Source: Actinomycetes bacterium (GTDB lineage Bacteria; Actinomycetota; Acidimicrobiia; Acidimicrobiales; Microtrichaceae). Taken from it: a DNA stretch of 21,931 bases. The DNA is taken from positions 1 through 21,931 of the forward strand of contig JAEZFI010000212.1 in the NCBI GenBank assembly GCA_023437745.1, written 5' to 3'. Within the stretch, counting starts at the first letter, position 1. Every line of letters begins with the position of its first letter. The position numbers and the translations under genes were made by a program. Positions 1-6,225 of this stretch are shown here, one piece after another. The notes under the pieces are model-generated. The model was not told the origin of the DNA, did not search any database, and saw only the letters and a list, made by a program, of their open reading frames with translations.

Positions 1-369
1 GGCGCCGCCCGCACCGTCGGCGGGCGCCACCTCGGCGCCGATGCACGCTGGCATGGCGACGTCGGTGCCGTTCGGCGCGGTGCCCCGGAGCACGTGGCGC
101 TGCACGAAGCCCTCGGCTGTCGCGAAGCGCTCGACGACGTCGTAGCGCAGCCCGCTCAACGTCCGGGTGAGCCAGCCGATGGTCCGCAGCGCGCGGGCCC
201 GGTCGACCGTCCGATCGTCGAAGTTCGTCCAGACCTGCACGTGGGGATCGAGCAGCGCCTCCACGGTCGCCAGGTCACCGGCACCGATCGCGGTGAACAG
301 CCGCTCGGCCACGTCCAGCGGATCCGTGTCGAGCGCGTCGGCTCCACCCGACGCAGGTGAGGCGCTCAC
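1..369 (-). CDS. SnoaL-like / NTF2-fold protein, partial (3' end outside window)
   Basis: This 123-codon partial frame runs off the left edge of the window. It starts at a GTG whose last two bases lie in the TGA stop of the upstream flavoprotein gene (GTGA overlap, 366-369), so the two are probably translationally coupled. The protein opens with a Ser/Ala/Gly-rich stretch. A helix follows (DVAERLFTAIGAGDLATVEALL), then DPHVQVWTNFDD and later strands with RHVLRGTAPNGTDV. This helix plus 'DP.V..W' start and the 'G...DG/NG..V' hairpin are typical of the SnoaL/ketosteroid-isomerase-like NTF2 fold. Such small alpha+beta barrels bind hydrophobic ligands or act as cyclases, isomerases or hydrolases, and no catalytic identity can be assigned here. 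The frame was chosen for its family-like residue pattern; the other minus-strand frames over this stretch are Arg/Pro-rich shadows. Confidence 0.72.
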   Translation of the reverse strand, partial: MSASPASGGADALDTDPLDVAERLFTAIGAGDLATVEALLDPHVQVWTNFDDRTVDRARALRTIGWLTRTLSGLRYDVVERFATAEGFVQRHVLRGTAPNGTDVAMPACIGAEVAPADGAGGA

Positions 370-1727
370 TCGGCGGCGTCCGTGAGCGCCTCGGCCAGCG
401 CCGGGTGCACCAGCATGCTCTCGGCGATGTCCGCCACCCGGAGCCCTGCCGTCACGGCCAGGGCGATTACCGAGATCAGCTCCGCTGCGTGGCGCCCGAC
501 GATCGAGCCGCCGAGGACCACACCGGTGTAGGGGTCCGACACGATCTTCACGAAGCCCCGCGGGTCGCCGTTGATCAGCGCCTTCGCCGTCGTCGCGAAG
601 GGCACCTTGGTCACCCGGACCTTGCGACCCTCGGCGAAGGCGTCGGCCTCGGCCAGCCCGACGTCGGCGATCTCCGGGTCGGTGAAGATCGCGGACGCTG
701 CCTTGTCGTAGTCGAGGTGCCGGTGCTCCCGGACGTGGAGCCCCATCACGTGCTCGCCGATCTTGCGGCCCTGCATCGAGGCCACCGAGCTGAGCGGCAG
801 CTTCCCCGACAGGTCACCGGCGACGTAGATGTGGGGCACGTTGGTCCGCAGGTGGTGGTCGAGGGTCCGCACCCAGGGCCCGTCCATCTCGACGCCCGCG
901 GCCTCGAGCCCCAGCCCGTCGCTGTTGGGCACCGAGCCGATCGCGAGCAGTGCGTGGCTGCCCGTCGCCACCCGCCCGTCGTCGCACCGGATCGTCACGC
1001 CGTCGTCGGTGCGGTCGATCCCGACCGCTCGCGCCCCCTTGTAGAGGTGGACGCCACGGGACAGGAAGTCGTCCTCCAGCACCGCAGCGACCTCGGGGTC
1101 CTTCTGCGGCAGCACCTGCTGGCGGCTCACGATCAGCGTCACCTCGGACCCGAGCGAGCTGAACATGTGCACGAACTCCACACCGGTGACGCCGGACCCG
1201 ATCACGACGAGGTGCGCCGGCAGCTCCTTTGGCGGGTACGCGTCCCGCGTGGTCAGGACGCGGTCACCGTCGGGCTGCGCCCAGTCCGGGATCCGCGGCC
1301 CGCTGCCCGTCGACACGAGGATGGCGTCGGCCTCGAGGACCTCGGTGCCCGCGTTGGTCGTCGCCTCGACCGTGTGCGCGTCCAGCAGGCGACCGGAGCC
1401 CTCGATGAGGCGCACGCCCTGGCTCTCGAGCTGGGACCGCGTCGAGGACGCCAGCCGCGTGACGATGCCGCCGATGCGGCTGCGCATCGAGTCGAGGTCG
1501 ATCTGTGCCGCTTCCGCCGTGAGGCCCATCCGGGCCGCGTCGCCGATGCTGCCGTACGCCGCGCCCGTGGCGATCATCGCCTTCGACGGGACGCAGTCCC
1601 ACAGGTGCGCCGCACCGCCGACGACGTCACGCTCGATGACCGTGACCTCGGCGCCGAGGCGGGCGGCGCTGGCGGCAGCCTGCGTGCCGGCCGGGCCGCC
1701 ACCGATGATCACGAACCGCAGGGCCAT
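366..1727 (-). CDS. lpdA: LpdA-type pyridine nucleotide-disulphide oxidoreductase family flavoprotein (single active-site Cys)
   Basis: This 453-residue flavoprotein has the two-dinucleotide-fold layout of the family. The FAD-binding GGGPAG lies at residues 9-14, the NAD(P)-binding GSGVTG near 175-180, and a second FAD contact in YVAGDLSG near 310. A C-terminal interface domain ends in HPALAE. The redox-active region reads GGAAHLWDCVPSK (37-49). True lipoamide dehydrogenases have two cysteines here (GGTCLNVGC). This protein keeps only Cys45, with Ala in the first position, which matches the pattern of Mycobacterium tuberculosis LpdA (Rv3303c), described as an NAD(P)H:quinone reductase. A quinone or small-molecule reductase role is therefore more likely than a role in a 2-oxoacid dehydrogenase. 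The ATG at 1727 follows a -10-like TAGCGT by six bases, suggesting a leaderless transcript. A SnoaL-like gene overlaps its stop codon. It has no evident link to polysaccharide synthesis. Confidence 0.88.
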   Translation of the reverse strand: MALRFVIIGGGPAGTQAAASAARLGAEVTVIERDVVGGAAHLWDCVPSKAMIATGAAYGSIGDAARMGLTAEAAQIDLDSMRSRIGGIVTRLASSTRSQLESQGVRLIEGSGRLLDAHTVEATTNAGTEVLEADAILVSTGSGPRIPDWAQPDGDRVLTTRDAYPPKELPAHLVVIGSGVTGVEFVHMFSSLGSEVTLIVSRQQVLPQKDPEVAAVLEDDFLSRGVHLYKGARAVGIDRTDDGVTIRCDDGRVATGSHALLAIGSVPNSDGLGLEAAGVEMDGPWVRTLDHHLRTNVPHIYVAGDLSGKLPLSSVASMQGRKIGEHVMGLHVREHRHLDYDKAASAIFTDPEIADVGLAEADAFAEGRKVRVTKVPFATTAKALINGDPRGFVKIVSDPYTGVVLGGSIVGRHAAELISVIALAVTAGLRVADIAESMLVHPALAEALTDAAE

Positions 1728-1733
1728 GCGGTC

Positions 1734-1739
1734 ACGCTA
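1734..1739 (-). promoter_or_regulatory. Putative -10 hexamer (TAGCGT) of lpdA, leaderless layout
   Basis: On the minus strand TAGCGT is followed by six bases and then the lpdA ATG. There is no purine-rich Shine-Dalgarno sequence between them. In actinobacteria this spacing is typical of leaderless transcripts that begin at the start codon. I see no convincing -35 element. Confidence 0.45.
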
Positions 1740-1800
1740 CCGCCGGCACGCCGACGGCCGGTGCTGCCGCGCGAGACCCTGCGCCCTCCGCCTCCGCCGA

Positions 1801-1806
1801 TACGAT
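1801..1806 (+). promoter_or_regulatory. Putative -10 hexamer (TACGAT) of the small coiled-coil gene, leaderless layout
   Basis: TACGAT is followed by seven bases (CCTCGCC) and then the ATG at 1814. No ribosome binding site is present. It lies about 60 bases from the divergent lpdA -10, so both promoters share an 86-base intergenic region. Confidence 0.5.
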
Positions 1807-1813
1807 CCTCGCC

Positions 1814-2119
1814 ATGGTCCCCCCCGACACCGACCCCACCTCGACCGACGAGGGCTCGGCGCTCGCCGCGCGCCTCGAGGCCCGGATCGCCGAGCTGGAA
1901 GCCGAGGTCGTGTCGCTCAAGGTCGACCTGTGGGCGGCTCGCGACGCTGCCATCGGCGCGGCGGCTGAGGTCGGCACGCACCGCATCCAGCGCAAGGAGC
2001 TGGAGTCGCTCATCCACCAGCTGCGCCTCCAGGTGGCTGCGCTGGGCGGATCGGGCCGCAAGACCCCCGGCATGTACGTCGACAAGGTCGCGCGGCGCGT
2101 GGTCCGGTTCGTTCGCTGA
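1814..2119 (+). CDS. Small coiled-coil protein, function unknown
   Basis: I do not recognise a named family. The product has 101 residues. An acidic, Thr/Ser/Pro-rich N-terminus (1-15) is followed by a long uninterrupted helix (about 16-75) rich in Ala, Leu and Glu. That helix shows heptad-like hydrophobic spacing, for example LAARLEARIAELEAEVVSLKVDL, and then LESLIHQLRLQVAAL. The last 25 residues are basic (DKVARRVVRFVR) and could form an amphipathic membrane-touching or glycan/lipid-binding tail. There is no signal peptide or transmembrane segment. The start is supported by the TACGAT-N7-ATG promoter layout. The gene converges on rmlD with a 21-base gap. A second short coiled-coil gene lies at 18297-18590, also beside sugar genes, and the methyltransferase at 12708-13766 has a coiled-coil N-terminus, so a scaffold role in the polysaccharide machinery is possible but is inference. 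Confidence 0.72.
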   Translation: MVPPDTDPTSTDEGSALAARLEARIAELEAEVVSLKVDLWAARDAAIGAAAEVGTHRIQRKELESLIHQLRLQVAALGGSGRKTPGMYVDKVARRVVRFVR

Positions 2120-2140
2120 CCGGGCTCCGGACGGGAAGCG

Positions 2141-2998
2141 CTACGCGCGAAGCTGGGCGATCACCGCGGGCAGCGTCGCACGGAAGTCCGGGAGCAGCGG
2201 CACGCCCGACGCCCGCAGCGCGAAGTTGTCGAGCACCGAGTAGGCGGGGCGGGGCGCCGGGCGAGGCGGGTCCAGCTCGGCGGTGGTGATCGGCGTCACC
2301 AGGGCGGGATCCAGGTCGGCGGCGCGCAGGATCTCCTGCACGAACTCGTACCAGCTCACCGCGCCCTGGTTCGTCACGTGGAAGAGCCCGGGGCGACGCT
2401 CCACCGTGAGCCGCAGCAGCATCGCCGCCAGGTCCGACGCGAAGGTCGGGTGCCCGAACTGGTCGTCGACGAACGACAGCTGCTGGCCGTCTCCTGTCAG
2501 GCGCAGCACGGTCTTCAGGATGTTGCTCCCGTGGGCGCTGCAGACCCACGACGTGCGGGCGATCGTCGCCGAGGGGTCCAGCTCCTGCTCGCCGCCGAGC
2601 TTCGACCGGCCGTACACCGACTGCGGGTTCGGCGTGTCCCACTCGAGGTAGGCCGCGCCCTTCGTCCCGTCGAAGACGTAGTCGGTGCTCACGTAGGTGA
2701 GGTGGGCGCCGACGTCACGGGCGGCGTCGGCCAGGTGGCGCGTCGCCAGGGCGTTGACCGTGTACGCCAGCTCCGGCTCCGACTCGCAACGGTCGACGGC
2801 GGTGAACGCTGCGCCGTGGATGACGGCGTCGGGCCGCCAGCTCGTCACGACCCCCCGGACCATCGCCCGGTCCGTGATGTCGAGGGTCTGGTCGCCGTGG
2901 TCGAGGTCGACGCCCAGGACCTCGTGGTGGGACGGCTCGAGGAGCGCCATCAGCTCGGTGCCGAGCTGTCCCTTCGCGCCGGTGACGAGGACCCGCAC
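2141..2998 (-). CDS. rmlD: dTDP-4-dehydrorhamnose reductase
   Basis: RmlD reduces dTDP-4-keto-L-rhamnose to dTDP-L-rhamnose, the last step of activated rhamnose synthesis in the cytoplasm. The 285-residue protein is close to the usual family length. It is an extended short-chain dehydrogenase: the Rossmann motif GAKGQLG at residues 7-13 (GQLG is typical of RmlD), STDYVFDG at 104-111, and catalytic YGRSK with Tyr129 and Lys133. The C-terminus (PRPAYSVLDN) also fits RmlD. Translation starts at a GTG four bases after the rmlB stop, so rmlB and rmlD form one transcription unit with rmlD second. No strong ribosome binding site is visible, consistent with coupling to rmlB. The other two rhamnose genes, rmlC and rmlA, lie about 17 kb away at the opposite end of the window. 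Confidence 0.95.
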   Translation of the reverse strand: MRVLVTGAKGQLGTELMALLEPSHHEVLGVDLDHGDQTLDITDRAMVRGVVTSWRPDAVIHGAAFTAVDRCESEPELAYTVNALATRHLADAARDVGAHLTYVSTDYVFDGTKGAAYLEWDTPNPQSVYGRSKLGGEQELDPSATIARTSWVCSAHGSNILKTVLRLTGDGQQLSFVDDQFGHPTFASDLAAMLLRLTVERRPGLFHVTNQGAVSWYEFVQEILRAADLDPALVTPITTAELDPPRPAPRPAYSVLDNFALRASGVPLLPDFRATLPAVIAQLRA

Positions 2999-3002
2999 GG
3001 GA

Positions 3003-3971
3003 TCAGCGGTTCTTCACGCGGGCCGTCAGCGGCCGCCACCACGCCTCGTTGTCCACGAACCACTTGATCGTCGCGTCGATGGCGTCCTCGAAGGTCAGCT
3101 CGGGCTTCCATCCGAGCGCCCGCGCCTTGTCCGTGGCGATGGAGTACCGGCGGTCGTGGCCCTTGCGGTCCTCCACGTACTCGACCGACGTCTCGTCCTT
3201 GCCCAGCGCGGCGAGGATCACGTCGGTGATCTCACGGTTCGTCCGCTCGTTCCCGGCGCCGATGTTGTACACCTCGCCCACCGTGCCCTGGCGGAGCACC
3301 ATGTCGACACCGCGGCAGTTGTCCTCGACGTACAGCCAGTCGCGCACGTTGAGCCCGTCGCCGTAGAGGGGCACGCGGCCGCCGTCGAAGAGCGTGGTCA
3401 CGAAGTACGGGATGAGCTTCTCGGGGAACTGGTACGGGCCGAACTGGTTCGACGACCGGGTGATCACGACCGGCAGCTCGTACGTCTCGTGATACGCCAT
3501 GGCGATCAGGTCCGACCCGGCCTTCGCGGCCGAGTACGGCGATCGTGGGTGCAGCGCGTCGGTCTCGGTGAACGAGCCCTCCTCGATCGAGCCGTACACC
3601 TCGTCGGTCGAGATGTGCACGAACCGGCTGACGCCCAGCTGGGCCGCGGTGTCGCACATCACGTTCGTGCCGTCGCAGTTCGTCCGCACGAACACGTCGG
3701 GGTCGAGGAGCGACCGGTCGACGTGGCTCTCGGCGGCGAAGTGGACGACGGCGTCGTGCCCGGCCATCGCCGCGCGGACGGCCTCACGGTCGCAGATGTC
3801 GCCGTGGACGAACGTGAACCTGGGGTCGCCCTGCAGGTCCGCCAGGTTCTCGAGGTTGCCGGCGTAGGTCAGCGCGTCGAAGACCGTCACCTCGTCGTCG
3901 GTGGTCGCGAGCACGTGGTGTGCGTAGTTCGACCCGATGAATCCGGCACCGCCGGTCACGAAGAGTTTCAC
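3003..3971 (-). CDS. rmlB: dTDP-glucose 4,6-dehydratase
   Basis: RmlB converts dTDP-glucose to dTDP-4-keto-6-deoxyglucose using a tightly bound NAD+. The 322-residue protein has the NAD motif GGAGFIG at 7-13, HFAAESHVDRS near 77-87, the catalytic STDEVYG at 121-127 with Asp123 and Glu124, and the Tyr146/Lys150 pair in YSAAK. RSSNQFGPYQFPEKLIP follows, a classic RmlB substrate-binding block. Its product feeds two routes encoded here: RmlC/RmlD to dTDP-L-rhamnose, and the WecE-type aminotransferase plus GNAT protein to dTDP-Fuc4NAc. The start codon is GTG (MKLF...). A TAGGCT hexamer lies eight bases upstream and there is no clear ribosome binding site. It is divergent from the acetyltransferase gene, with a 109-base intergenic region to that gene's GTG start. 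Confidence 0.97.
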   Translation of the reverse strand: MKLFVTGGAGFIGSNYAHHVLATTDDEVTVFDALTYAGNLENLADLQGDPRFTFVHGDICDREAVRAAMAGHDAVVHFAAESHVDRSLLDPDVFVRTNCDGTNVMCDTAAQLGVSRFVHISTDEVYGSIEEGSFTETDALHPRSPYSAAKAGSDLIAMAYHETYELPVVITRSSNQFGPYQFPEKLIPYFVTTLFDGGRVPLYGDGLNVRDWLYVEDNCRGVDMVLRQGTVGEVYNIGAGNERTNREITDVILAALGKDETSVEYVEDRKGHDRRYSIATDKARALGWKPELTFEDAIDATIKWFVDNEAWWRPLTARVKNR

Positions 3972-3979
3972 GGGACGAC

Positions 3980-3985
3980 AGCCTA
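3980..3985 (-). promoter_or_regulatory. Putative -10 hexamer (TAGGCT) of rmlBD
   Basis: On the minus strand TAGGCT lies eight bases before the rmlB GTG, again without a Shine-Dalgarno sequence. The T, A and final T of a -10 box are present. No -35 is obvious. Confidence 0.35.
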
Positions 3986-4042
3986 GGGAACTCCCCTGGC
4001 CCCGAAGAGATCCGGGCTGGCGGACGTCGAGGCACCCCCGGA

Positions 4043-4048
4043 TAAGGT
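4043..4048 (+). promoter_or_regulatory. Putative -10 hexamer (TAAGGT) of the WecD-like acetyltransferase gene
   Basis: TAAGGT lies about 32 bases before the GTG start, leaving a short leader that contains a good ribosome binding site. Unlike several neighbours, this gene looks conventionally led. No convincing -35 is visible. Confidence 0.3.
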
Positions 4049-4066
4049 CGGCCGATCGATGCCCGC

Positions 4067-4074
4067 GAGAGGAG
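4067..4074 (+). promoter_or_regulatory. Ribosome binding site deciding the GTG start at 4081
   Basis: GAGAGGAG is followed by a six-base spacer and GTG at 4081. The reading frame stays open upstream to 3937, but that extension runs antisense through the rmlB start and is Arg/Pro-rich, so the GTG start is preferred. Confidence 0.65.
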
Positions 4075-4080
4075 CAACTG

Positions 4081-4884
4081 GTGCACGACGGTGACGCGGC
4101 CGAGGCCCGCGACGAGCTCAGGGTGGTGTCGTCGCCGTCCGAGAGCGATCGCTTCGGGTTCGGGGTCGGCCGCCTGTCGGTGCCGGCGTGCGTCGACTCG
4201 TTCGACGAGGTGGCGCGGGCGCTCGACCGCGCACCCGACCTCGACCTCGTCGTGGTGCGCTACGCGGCGGACCACGTCGGCTGGTTCGCCCATCTCGAGG
4301 CGATCGCCGGCCACGCCGCCCTGCACGCCGACACCCTCCAGTACTGGACCAAGCCGGTCACGCCGACGTCGCCGGCCCGGCCGGCCGATGTCGCTCGGGC
4401 GAGGCGGGGCACCAGCGAGGACGCAGCACTCCTGGCCGCCCTCGTCGCCGACGTCTTCGCGTCCTACCGGAACCACTACGCCGCCAACCCGCTGATCGCC
4501 GCCGACGACGCGCTGGCGGGCTACGTGGAGTGGGCCGGCGGCTTCCTCGACCCGGCGCAGTCCTCGCGGCACGTGCTGTTCGCCGAGCAGGACGGCTCAG
4601 CGGTGGGCATCGCCGCCGTGGCCACCGAGGACGACGTCCTCGAGATCGTCCTGGCGGGCGTGGCCAGCGCCGCCCGCCGCTCCGGGGTGTACGCAGCCCT
4701 GCTCCGTGACATCGAGGACCTCGCCTCGGACCTGGGGATGCGCACGGTCACGATCTCGACGCAGGCCCACAACACCGCGGTCATGCGGGCCTGGGCTCGC
4801 CACGGCTTCCTTCCCGACCACACCATCGAGACCGTCCACCTCGTGCACCGGGCCGCCCTGGAGGCGTGGAACGCCCCGTCGTGA
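4081..4884 (+). CDS. WecD-like GNAT N-acetyltransferase (probable dTDP-Fuc4N acetyltransferase)
   Basis: The predicted reaction is acetyl transfer from acetyl-CoA to dTDP-4-amino-4,6-dideoxygalactose, giving dTDP-Fuc4NAc. The product has 267 residues from the GTG chosen by its ribosome binding site. It has the two-part layout of Escherichia coli WecD. The N-terminal part begins around SDRFGFGVGRL, echoing WecD's 'FFGV', and ends at DTLQYW. The GNAT domain follows, with a FASYRNHYAANP segment parallel to WecD's 'FAQSRFRAPWY'. The acetyl-CoA region is degenerate (GVASAARRSGVYAALL). Near the end lies QAHNTAVMRAWARHGF, the typical GNAT C-terminal 'N..A...Y...GF' block. The gene is tail-to-tail with the WecE-type aminotransferase, with no intervening base, which strengthens the assignment. 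The substrate is inferred from context; another dTDP-amino sugar such as Qui4N remains possible. Confidence 0.78.
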   Translation: MHDGDAAEARDELRVVSSPSESDRFGFGVGRLSVPACVDSFDEVARALDRAPDLDLVVVRYAADHVGWFAHLEAIAGHAALHADTLQYWTKPVTPTSPARPADVARARRGTSEDAALLAALVADVFASYRNHYAANPLIAADDALAGYVEWAGGFLDPAQSSRHVLFAEQDGSAVGIAAVATEDDVLEIVLAGVASAARRSGVYAALLRDIEDLASDLGMRTVTISTQAHNTAVMRAWARHGFLPDHTIETVHLVHRAALEAWNAPS

Positions 4885-6042
4885 TCAGCGGGTGAACGAC
4901 AGCGTCGCTTCGACGATCCGCTCGAGCTCGTCGGGGCGCAGGCCGGCGTAGAGCGGGAGGCGGACCAGCCGCTCGCTGATGTCGTCCGTGACCGGGCACT
5001 CGGCCTTCGGAGCGAGCTGCACGCCCATCGGGGACGAGTGCAACGGGACGTAGTGGAAGACGGCCTTGACGCCGCGCTCCCCGAGGTGCTCGATGAACGC
5101 CTGACGCTCGTCCAGGCTCGACATGAGCAGGTAGTACAGGTGCGCCGGGTGCTCGCAGTGCGCCGGGACCTGCGGGCGCCCCACGCCGAGGTCTGCCGCC
5201 CAGTCCGCCAGCTCCGTCGAGTACGTCTGCCAGACGCGCATGCGGGCCGCCTGGATGTCGTCGAACGCGTCGAGCTGCGCCGAGAGGAACGCGGCGAGGA
5301 GGTCGGACGGCAGATACGACGAGCCGATGTCGACCCAGGTGTACTTGTCGATCTGACCTCGGAAGAACCGTGAGCGGTTGGTGCCCTTCTCGCGGATGAT
5401 CTCCGCTCGCTCCGCGGTCTCCGGGTCGTTCACGAGGAGGGCGCCGCCCTCGCCGCACTGGATGTTCTTCGTCTCGTGGAACGAGAGCGTGGCCAGCTGA
5501 CCGATCGAGCCGAGCGGGCGGCCGCGGTAGCTGCCCCCCAGTGCGTGGGCCGCGTCCTCGACGACCGCCAGCCCGTGACGGGCGGCGATGTCCATGATCG
5601 TGTCCATCTCGCACGCCACCCCGGCGTAGTGGACGACCACCACCGCCTTCGTGCGGGGCGTGATCAGCTCCTCGAGCAACGACTCGTCCATGTTCAACGT
5701 GTCGGGGCGGATGTCGACGAACACCGGCACCGCGCCGCGGAGCGCGAACGCGTTCACCGTCGACACGAAGGTGAACGACGGCACCAGCACCTCGTCGCCC
5801 GGCTCGATGTCGAGCAGCAGCGCCGACATCTCCAGGGCGTGGGTGCACGACGTCGTGACGAGCGCCGTCGACACCCCGGTGATGGACTGCAGCAGCTCGC
5901 TGCAACGGCGGGTGTACGGCCCGTCGCCCGAGATGTGGCCCTTGCCGATGGCGTCGGCCATCAGCTCGAACTCACGCCCGGTCATGAAGGGGCGATTGAA
6001 CGGAACCGGGTCCCCCGGACCGGGAGGAGCGGGCGCGCTCAT
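4885..6042 (-). CDS. wecE: dTDP-4-amino-4,6-dideoxygalactose transaminase (WecE-type, DegT/DnrJ/EryC1 family)
   Basis: WecE moves an amino group from glutamate to C4 of dTDP-4-keto-6-deoxyglucose with PLP, giving dTDP-Fuc4N. The 385-residue protein matches E. coli WecE along its whole length from memory. Shared blocks include GDGPYTRRC (39-47), LLLDIEPGDEV, VHYAGVACEMDTIM (137-150), FHETKN with the PLP lysine Lys192, EIIREKGTNRSRFFRGQIDKYTW, and AVFHYVPLH near the C-terminus. Asp163 in VEDAAH would contact the PLP ring nitrogen. A Pro-rich extension of about 13 residues precedes the usual start (PFNRP). The start is ATG at 6042 with no clear ribosome binding site; a TAGGAT hexamer lies about 40 bases upstream. 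In Enterobacteriaceae this enzyme serves enterobacterial common antigen; here it sits in an actinobacterial-type surface glycan locus. Confidence 0.93.
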   Translation of the reverse strand: MSAPAPPGPGDPVPFNRPFMTGREFELMADAIGKGHISGDGPYTRRCSELLQSITGVSTALVTTSCTHALEMSALLLDIEPGDEVLVPSFTFVSTVNAFALRGAVPVFVDIRPDTLNMDESLLEELITPRTKAVVVVHYAGVACEMDTIMDIAARHGLAVVEDAAHALGGSYRGRPLGSIGQLATLSFHETKNIQCGEGGALLVNDPETAERAEIIREKGTNRSRFFRGQIDKYTWVDIGSSYLPSDLLAAFLSAQLDAFDDIQAARMRVWQTYSTELADWAADLGVGRPQVPAHCEHPAHLYYLLMSSLDERQAFIEHLGERGVKAVFHYVPLHSSPMGVQLAPKAECPVTDDISERLVRLPLYAGLRPDELERIVEATLSFTR

Positions 6043-6081
6043 CGGCTCGGGAGGGTGGACTCGGGTGCCGGCACGACCCGG

Positions 6082-6087
6082 ATCCTA
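6082..6087 (-). promoter_or_regulatory. Putative -10 hexamer (TAGGAT) of wecE
   Basis: TAGGAT on the minus strand matches four of six TATAAT positions and would give a leader of about 33 bases. It lies within the 183-base divergent region between wecE and the membrane protein gene. That region (6043-6225) otherwise shows no gene-like feature. Confidence 0.3.
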
Positions 6088-6156
6088 GGCCGGGGAGGGG
6101 TCCGCCACGGCAACGCTCGGGGCGCCCGTGAGTCCGTTCGGCGGGGCACCGACCAC

Positions 6157-6162
6157 TAGCGT
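6157..6162 (+). promoter_or_regulatory. Putative -10 hexamer (TAGCGT) of the two-gene membrane protein operon
   Basis: TAGCGT has the TAnnnT form and is identical to the hexamer upstream of lpdA. It would place the transcript start near 6169, about 55 bases before the ATG at 6226. Shortly after it are in-frame GTG codons, so a leaderless, longer product starting at 6163 cannot be excluded. Confidence 0.3.
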
Positions 6163-6213
6163 GTGGTCCGTGCTGCCCTCGTTCGTCGATGTCTCGCGCC
6201 CCGACGGCCCCCC

Positions 6214-6219
6214 AGAGGG
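6214..6219 (+). promoter_or_regulatory. Ribosome binding site deciding the ATG start at 6226
   Basis: AGAGGG followed by a six-base spacer and ATG favours 6226 over the GTG at 6163, whose extra 21 residues are Arg/Pro-rich and not protein-like. Confidence 0.5.
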
Positions 6220-6225
6220 CGGCGC

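Noticed and set aside
2120..2140. Possible bidirectional terminator between the convergent small coiled-coil gene and rmlD
   Set aside because: The CCGG repeats give at most a four-base-pair stem with no T tract.
357..2243. A 628-codon plus-strand open frame across lpdA and the small coiled-coil gene
   Set aside because: It is antisense to the flavoprotein and out of frame with the coiled-coil gene. There is no domain, no ribosome binding site, and Arg/Pro-rich repeats at the end.
3937..4080. Upstream extension of the acetyltransferase frame to 3937
   Set aside because: The extra residues are antisense to the rmlB start, Arg/Pro-rich, and lie before the likely promoter and ribosome binding site.
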